Positions 58,284 to 64,000 of a DNA stretch of 64,000 nt are shown here, piece by piece (position 1 is the stretch's first letter; the number at the start of each line of letters is the position of its first letter). The translations under genes and the position numbers were made by a program. The stretch comes from Triticum aestivum. Its lineage: Eukaryota > Streptophyta > Magnoliopsida > Poales > Poaceae. The stretch covers positions 222,597,325-222,661,324 of the forward strand of contig NC_057808.1 in the NCBI RefSeq assembly GCF_018294505.1, read 5' to 3'. The notes under the pieces were generated by a model. That model made no database searches. It saw only the letters and a program-made list of their open reading frames with translations, and was not told where the DNA came from.

Positions 58284-61200
58284 ATGACCAAGAGTCGTCG
58301 CGGCAAGCTCTACATCGACGATGCAAACTGGGGCCCCGACGCCGGCTCAATCGAGTACGGGTACCGGGTCCCCTTCGGCGGAATCCATGTCTTTATTGGC
58401 AAGATTGGTGAGCCGGGCCTTGAGCCGGACCTCTGCGCCGATCTCATCGAGACGGCTCAGCGTGCACGACCCGCCCGAACTCTGCCTGCCTTGAAGCATG
58501 CTTTCGTGGGATGCGTCCATGGAGGACTCTCTGAAAGATCTGGATCTGGCGAGGAGACGGCCGCTCGCTCTGACGGCGAGTCATCCACAGAGGAGACCGA
58601 CTCGTTATACCAACTTCAAGATGGCAGGCTCAGGGGTTGTTCCGATGGCGACAGTATTCCGGACCCCTTCGAGCCGCCGAGCCGGGTTGGAATCTTCATG
58701 GCTGGCGCACAACCTGTTCAAAACCCCGCCGCCGGGGCAGGAAGCCCTGTGCCCTCGCCGGCTCAGGTGCTGATGGATCTCACAGACAAGATGACGGCCC
58801 TGTTAACCGCTACGGTCGCCCCAGCGGATCAAGCTCAGCATGACGCGGAGGTGGCACAGTTAAAGTTGGATCTAGCAAAAGCCAAGGAGGATCTGGCGGC
58901 GGAAGGGATCAGGATGGCTGCGGAGAGGGCGGCTCTCGACGCCCAGACTCAGCTGATTCAGGCACAGTCTTTCCGGCTCACGATGGATCAGAACGCGTCC
59001 AATGAGGTCATGAGAAGGAGGCATCAAAAGGCCCAATCTCGACTCCCTCCGGTTTACGATCCTCGAAACCTCTTCAACACGCCTGGTGCAGGGCCCAGTA
59101 ACCCGCCAGAGATCACGACGCCCGGGGCTGGAACGTCAATTCAGCCCCAAGTGATGGGGCCTCCCCGGGTGAACGCTGCCCCGCCTCAGTACGTGCCAAT
59201 ACCACCGGGTCATTATGCCAACCCGTTGGAAAACATGGTCGCCGCGGCGGCGCGACTGGCGGCTCTCCCAATCGATGGCGACTCTCCAACGGCGGTTGAA
59301 ACCCGCCGGGTCAGAGAACTCCTTCAGACGGCTCTGGCGCAGCAGGAGGCATATTCTTATAGCCGGGACAGGATTCATTCAACCCCTCGTCCAGGCCGGA
59401 GCCCGAGTTATAGCAGACACATGGTCTCAGCGACCGGCTCAAGCAATGTCCGACGCCATGACTTGCCTCCTGGCCACGGCCCGGCTCATAACGGAGCCTT
59501 TCACGCGGTAGACCAAGACAGAGCACGGCAAGAGGCGGAGCAGGCGCCTCAGTTGACGGCTTACCAGCCACCCCCGGCTTATCCGACGGCTTCTGTCGAT
59601 GCGGGTATACCTACGAGGACTGGAGGTGTCCCTTGTCTGGTGCCGGCTCTCCGCAATGAACGTCTGCCCAAGGATTTCAAAGGGCCTAGGAAGGTGCCTA
59701 ATTACACGGCTGATTTACAACCCGGAGCATGGATCGAGAGTTACGAGATGGCCATGGAGTTGCTGGAGGTCAGTGAAGCGGCAATGGCCAAGTACTTCAC
59801 CATGATGTTAGATGGGACTGCCCGCACTTGGTTGAAAGGACTGCCGCCTAACTCTATCGGGTCTTGGGCTGAGCTAAAAGCCCGGTTCATCCAAAACTTT
59901 AAAGATACATGTAGGCAATCTATGTCAATTGTGGATTTGACTAACTGCAAGCAGCAGGAGGGTGAGTCTACAACCCATTGGGTTCGCCGGGTCAAGGAGA
60001 TAATACATTCATCTGATAAGATGGATGCCGGCTCTGCAGTCTTAATGTTGGAGCAGAATTGTCGTTTTGCGCCCCTGAAGATGAAGCTCGGGCGGCTCAA
60101 GCGCGACTGCAATGATATGGGTACGCTGATGGCGGCTCTGGTCAAGTACGCCGATTCTGATAGTACCAAGGATCCCGCGTCGGATGATGAAAGGACAGGG
60201 AAGGGAAAACGGAATGGCAATGGCAAGGGCCCCCAGCATAACCCGGCGAACCAGGGAGGTAACAAGCGTAAGGCTGATGGCAGTATGGAGTTTGTGGCCA
60301 ACGCCAATTCACAGGGTAACAACCACCGGCGTAAGGGGAGACCACCTCCCCGAGCCGGCGGGTCAGGCCCGACGCTTGAACAGTTGTTGAATGAGCCTTG
60401 CCCAAGGCATGGCTCTAGGGAAAAGCCGGCCACTCATTTATGGAAGGACTGCGCAATCATGAAGGCCTTTAAAAATTCCAATGCTTTCAATGGCAACAGT
60501 GGCCCGGGCGGCGGCTCAGGTGCTGGCGGCTTTCATGGCCCGGGCGGCGGTTCAAATTCCAATTCTCAGAATGTTCAAGGGGGCTTTAATCAACAGCCCG
60601 GCCAGGGTCATCAGCAGCAGCAGCAGGGGGGATACCAGACCAATCCAAAGCAGCTCAATGGTGGACAGTATCATGTGTTTACCACCAGTCTGTGCAAGCG
60701 AGATCAGAAGCTTCATAAAAGGGCTGTGAATGCTGTTGAGCCGGCGGTTCCACGCTATTTAAGATGGTCTGAGCAGCCTATTGTGTGGAGTAGGGAAGAT
60801 CACCCTCCCCGGGTTGATAATCCGGGTCACCTGGCCCTGGTGGTGGCTCCTCAGGTGGGGGGATATAAATTCACTAAAGTGCTCATGGACGGAGGCAGCA
60901 GCATCAACATCCTCTATTATGAGACCTTCCGTCGTATGGGGTTGATTGATAAGAACCTCAGCCAGTCCAATACTGTTTTCCATGGTGTGGTGCCTGGTAA
61001 GTCGGCATATCCAGTTGGTAAGATCGAGCTGGAAGTGGCTTTTGGAGATGAGTACAACTACAGGGCGGAAAAATTAACCTTTGAGGTGGTTAAGATAAGA
61101 AGTCCGTATCATGCTTTATTTGGGCGGCCGGCTTACGCCAAGTTCATGGCACGGCCGTGTTACGTGTATTTGCAGCTCAAGATGCCGGGTCACAATGGGA

Positions 61201-61466
61201 CCATTACGGTTCATGGCAGCCGAAAGATAGCCTTGGAGTGTGAGGAAGGTGACGCGGCTTACGCGGAATCTGTTTGTGCCACAGAGGAGTTGAAGTTTTA
61301 CAAGGACAATGTTGACCCGGCAGATATGACGTCTTTGAAAAAGCCAACCACGGAGCATGAGCCGGTAATGAAATTTAAATCAGCTGATGAGACTAAACTT
61401 GTTGACTTTGTTCCAGGTGACTCATCTCAGCAGTTCAGCATCAGTGCCAATCTGGATCCGAAATAG
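58284..61466 (+). CDS. Element M gag-protease
   Basis: Start chosen at ATG 58284 (MTKSRRGKLYIDDANWGP), the first after the PBS; the frame is also open upstream through the LTR end. About 1060 residues. Roughly: residues 185-235 a coiled coil (AEVAQLKLDLAKAKEDLA), 480-640 the gag capsid core (PGAWIESYEMAMELLEV, ARTWLKGLPPNSIGSW, ARFIQNFKDTC), 690-725 a possible zinc-binding CPRHG and HLWKDC, then Gly/Gln-rich linkers. Near 869 is the protease site VLMDGGSSINILY, and later YHALFGRPAYAKFMA. Gag forms the particle and protease processes it. TAG at 61464-61466 ends the frame just before RT. Confidence 0.9.
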   Translation: MTKSRRGKLYIDDANWGPDAGSIEYGYRVPFGGIHVFIGKIGEPGLEPDLCADLIETAQRARPARTLPALKHAFVGCVHGGLSERSGSGEETAARSDGESSTEETDSLYQLQDGRLRGCSDGDSIPDPFEPPSRVGIFMAGAQPVQNPAAGAGSPVPSPAQVLMDLTDKMTALLTATVAPADQAQHDAEVAQLKLDLAKAKEDLAAEGIRMAAERAALDAQTQLIQAQSFRLTMDQNASNEVMRRRHQKAQSRLPPVYDPRNLFNTPGAGPSNPPEITTPGAGTSIQPQVMGPPRVNAAPPQYVPIPPGHYANPLENMVAAAARLAALPIDGDSPTAVETRRVRELLQTALAQQEAYSYSRDRIHSTPRPGRSPSYSRHMVSATGSSNVRRHDLPPGHGPAHNGAFHAVDQDRARQEAEQAPQLTAYQPPPAYPTASVDAGIPTRTGGVPCLVPALRNERLPKDFKGPRKVPNYTADLQPGAWIESYEMAMELLEVSEAAMAKYFTMMLDGTARTWLKGLPPNSIGSWAELKARFIQNFKDTCRQSMSIVDLTNCKQQEGESTTHWVRRVKEIIHSSDKMDAGSAVLMLEQNCRFAPLKMKLGRLKRDCNDMGTLMAALVKYADSDSTKDPASDDERTGKGKRNGNGKGPQHNPANQGGNKRKADGSMEFVANANSQGNNHRRKGRPPPRAGGSGPTLEQLLNEPCPRHGSREKPATHLWKDCAIMKAFKNSNAFNGNSGPGGGSGAGGFHGPGGGSNSNSQNVQGGFNQQPGQGHQQQQQGGYQTNPKQLNGGQYHVFTTSLCKRDQKLHKRAVNAVEPAVPRYLRWSEQPIVWSREDHPPRVDNPGHLALVVAPQVGGYKFTKVLMDGGSSINILYYETFRRMGLIDKNLSQSNTVFHGVVPGKSAYPVGKIELEVAFGDEYNYRAEKLTFEVVKIRSPYHALFGRPAYAKFMARPCYVYLQLKMPGHNGTITVHGSRKIALECEEGDAAYAESVCATEELKFYKDNVDPADMTSLKKPTTEHEPVMKFKSADETKLVDFVPGDSSQQFSISANLDPK

Positions 61467-62777
61467 GAAGGCGCGCTCATCGAGTTCATCCGTGAGAACA
61501 GGGACATCTTTGCGTGGAAACCTTCTGACATGCCAGGTGTACCTAGAGAACTCGCTGAGCACACTCTCAACATTGATCCGAAATTTAAGCCGGTCAGGCA
61601 ATTCCTCCGGCGGTTTAATGAGGAGAGGCGGAAAGCCATCGGTGAGGAAGTAGCCCGGCTCTTGGCGGCCGGGTTTATTGTTGAAGTTTTTCATCCAGAA
61701 TGGTTAGCTAACCCGGTGCTCGTGCTCAAGAAGAACGGCACCTGGCGGATGTGTGTGGACTACACGGATTTAAACAAGGCTTGTCCGGCTGATCCTTTTG
61801 CTCTCCCCCGTATTGATCAGATTATTGATGCTACGGCGGGTTGTGAGCGCTTAAGTTTTTTGGATGCTTATTCTGGATACCATCAGATTAAAATGGCAGT
61901 TAAGGACCAGGAGAAGACGGCGTTCATCACTCCCTTTGGAGCCTTCTGTTATGTGTCTATGCCTTTTGGACTCAAGAGTGCACAGGCGACTTACCAGCGT
62001 TGTGTGCAGAATTGTCTTCATAACCAGATTGGGCGCAACGTTCATGCCTATGTGGATGATATCGTGGTTAAGTCCAGGGAGAAGGAGACCTTGGTAGATG
62101 ATCTTAAAGAAACCTTTGACAATCTCCGGGTTTACAAGATGATGCTTAACCCGGCCAAGTGTGTTTTTGGTGTTCCCGCAGGCAAGCTCTTGGGTTTTCT
62201 GGTTTCTCACAGAGGCATTGAAGCTAACCCGGAAAAGATCAAAGCAATCACCTCTCTGGCTAAGCCGGCGTGCATAAACGACGTCCAGCGTCTGGCGGGC
62301 CGCATCGCTGCCTTGAGCCGGTTTATAAGCCGTTTGGGTGAAAAGGCCATGCCACTGTACCAGTTGATGAAGAAAACAGATGACTTTATCTGGAATGATG
62401 CTGCTAATGCTGCTTTTGAGGATTTGAAGAGACAGCTGGCTGAGCCCCCAGTCCTTGCTGCTCCTGTTGACAAGGAGCCCTTATTGCTGTATGTAGCCGC
62501 TAACACACGAGCTGTCAGTGTGGCTGTGGTGGTGGAGCGTAAGGAAGCAGGTAAGGAGTATCCGGTTCAGCGGCCGGTTTACTACGTCAGCGAAGTACTC
62601 ATTGAGTCCAAACAACGGTATCACATTGGCAGAAGCTTGTTTATGGGGTATTCATGGCAAGCCGGAAGCTTAAGCATTATTTCCAGGGTCACCCTATCAC
62701 TGTGGTTAGTTCTGCTCCCTTGGGAGATATCATCCAAAACAGAGAAGCCACAGGAAGAGTGGCTAAGTGGGCTATAG
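61467..62777 (+). pseudogene. Element M reverse transcriptase and first RNase H, in frame with gag behind a stop
   Basis: The frame goes on in phase past TAG 61464. EGALIEFIRENRDIFAWKPS and EERRKAIGEEVARLLAAGFI are followed by RT motifs WRMCVDYTDLNKACP, LSFLDAYSGYHQIKM, FITPFGAFCYVSMPFGLKSA and the catalytic YVDD at 62048-62059. FLVSHRGIEANPEKIKAI and the Ty3-type RNase H start (KEPLLLYVAANTRAVSVAVV) come next. A one-base deletion near 62622 (RYHIGR where RYPHWQK is expected) breaks the frame, and the stop at 62777 is a result. RT copies the RNA into DNA. The rest of pol continues in another frame. Confidence 0.85.
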
Positions 62778-64000
62778 AACTTGGGCCTCATGGTCTGAAA
62801 TACGTGCCACGCACTGCTATCAAATCTCAAGCATTGGTGGATTTCATCAACGATTGGACAGAGTTGCAGGTGCCTGAAGAGAAGCCGGATAATACATACT
62901 GGACTATTCACTTCGACGGGTCTAGGCAATTGGAAGGCTCAGGGGCTGGAGTTGTATTAACTTCCCCTCGAGGTGACAAGTTTTGCTATGTGCTACAGTT
63001 GATGTTTCCCTGTACTAACAATGCGGCTGAGTACGAGGCCTTGCTCCATGGTCTTCGGATGGCTAAGGAGATGAGCTTAAGCCGGGTAAGGTGCTTTGGC
63101 GACTCAGATTTGGTGGCCCAACAAGTGTCAGGCAAGTGGGATTCCAAGGACCCTCTCATGGCGGCTTATCGCCGCGAAGTTGATGCCATTGCTGGACATT
63201 TTCAGGGTTACCAAGTAGAGCACATCGATCGCAGGAAGAACGAGGCGGCTGATGCATTAAGCCGGCTGGGCTCTCAGCGAAAGCCGGTGCCGCCTAATAC
63301 TTTCTTGGACATTTTGCATAACCCTTCTGTTAAGTTGCCTACAGAGGAAGACTTGGCTGTTCCTGACCCGGAGGCACAGTTGGTGGCGGCTCTCCACATT
63401 ACCCCAGACTGGACAATACCATACTTGGCTTACATGACCCGGGGAGAATTGCCTGAGGATGAAACTTTGGCCAGACAAATAACCCGGCGGTCTAAGTCAA
63501 TGATAATTATCAATGGCGAGCTGCATCGTCGCAGTGTCACTGGAACTTTCCAGCGTTGTGTTTCCCCTGAGGAAGGTCAAGAAATTTTACGTGAAATTCA
63601 TGAGGGGGATTGTGGCCATCATGCCGGCTCAAAATCCCTTGTGGCCAAGGCTTTTCGTCATGGTTTTTATTGGCTGACGGCTCATGCTGATGCAGAGGAT
63701 TTGGTCAGTAAATGTGACGGTTGCCAGAGGTTCTCGCGACGGGCTCATGTGCCGGCTCAAGAATTGAGGATGATTCCAATTACTTGGCCATTTGCGGTCT
63801 GGGGGCTTGATATGGTTGGGCCTTTTAAAAGATCCAAGGATAAGAAGACCCACCTCTTGGTGGCGGTCGACAAGTTCACAAAGTGGGTTGAAGCAGAGCC
63901 AGTTAGTAAGTGTGACGCAGCCACAGCGGTTCAGTTCATGAAGAGGGTGATATTTCGCTTTGGTTTTCCACACAGCATTATAACTGACAATGGTACCAAT
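62630..64000 (+). pseudogene. Element M RNase H end, second RNase H and integrase, cut by window end
   Basis: In the frame starting at 62630, QKLVYGVFMASRKLKHYFQG finishes the first RNase H. A second RNase H follows (IHFDGSRQLEGSGAGVVL, NNAAEYEALLHGLRMA, FGDSDLVAQQVSG and NEAADAL, with the expected acidic residues D, E, D, D). The integrase zinc part has HEGDCGHHAG and CDGCQRF, and the core begins WGLDMVGPF and then IITDNGTN at the window end, giving two acidic residues of the D-D-E triad. Such a second, archaeal-like RNase H is known from Tat-lineage elements. 457 codons are open to the end. Confidence 0.85.

Larger units (their letters stand above)
57676..64000 (+). mobile_element. Element M: Tat-type gypsy retrotransposon, 5' part
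   Basis: LTR, tRNA-Lys PBS, gag, protease, RT, RNase H, a second RNase H and the start of integrase, in the order of the Tat lineage of Ty3/gypsy. It is inserted in LTR L with left flank ATGGG (57671-57675). The 3' half lies outside the window. Confidence 0.9.

Noticed and set aside
1..64000. tRNA, rRNA, CRISPR, bacterial operon or viral genome
   Set aside because: None seen; the tRNA-like matches are primer-binding sites next to LTR ends.

Overview
The window reads as intergenic DNA from a large grass genome, most likely Triticeae (wheat, Aegilops, rye or barley). The signs are LTRs of the TGATACGTCTCC type, a BARE-1/Angela-like copia LTR, a Fatima-like gypsy element, 80-150 bp Stowaway MITEs and a LINE tail, all nested in one another. 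I find no intact host gene, rRNA, tRNA or CRISPR array. Family names are from memory of Triticeae repeats and are tentative; boundaries rest on LTR ends, primer-binding sites (PBS) and target-site duplications (TSDs) read directly.

Layout: A, the 3' part of a gypsy-type element (1-5146, +), sits in B, a broken MuDR-like (MULE) transposase gene (5147-5951, -). C is a copia-like LTR (6419-7165, +). D is a solo BARE/Angela-like LTR (7311-9021, -, TSD CTGGG). E is a large gypsy element (9518-28699, -, TSD GTATA). Inside E's protease/RT region lies F, a Fatima-like gypsy element (13761-25554, -), and inside F lies G, a 2.6 kb solo LTR (19130-21759, +, TSD CCCTC). From 28.7 to 38.4 kb there is older, degenerate DNA with MITEs, a LINE 3' end, microsatellites and decayed duplications. 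H is an older gypsy LTR plus PBS. It was hit twice, by I (38409-45784, +, TSD GGGCA) and by J (46403-53226, -), two copies of one non-autonomous family in opposite orientation. A 0.6 kb patchwork of LTR scraps follows (53226-53820), then L, a very long LTR (53821-57675), which is interrupted by M, a gypsy element of the Tat type (57676 to the window end, +) carrying gag, protease, RT, two RNase H domains and integrase.

How it fits together: hand-counted LTR divergence agrees with the nesting (E about 5 percent, F about 3 percent). Only M carries a near-complete pol, and it has one in-frame stop and one frameshift. E has a collapsed RT, F stops after protease, and I and J encode one protein of unknown function.

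The most interesting signal is that E and F, two different elements, each carry an extra gene on the strand opposite to gag-pol, just inside the 3' LTR, with its own TATA box and leader. In F it is a six-exon gene for a coiled-coil protein with a putative-gypsy-type-transposon domain. In E it is a single-exon gene with a B3-like C-terminal part. Antisense extra genes are known from Tat-type plant elements, so the phenomenon is not new, but these copies let the promoter, exon structure and domain content be described.
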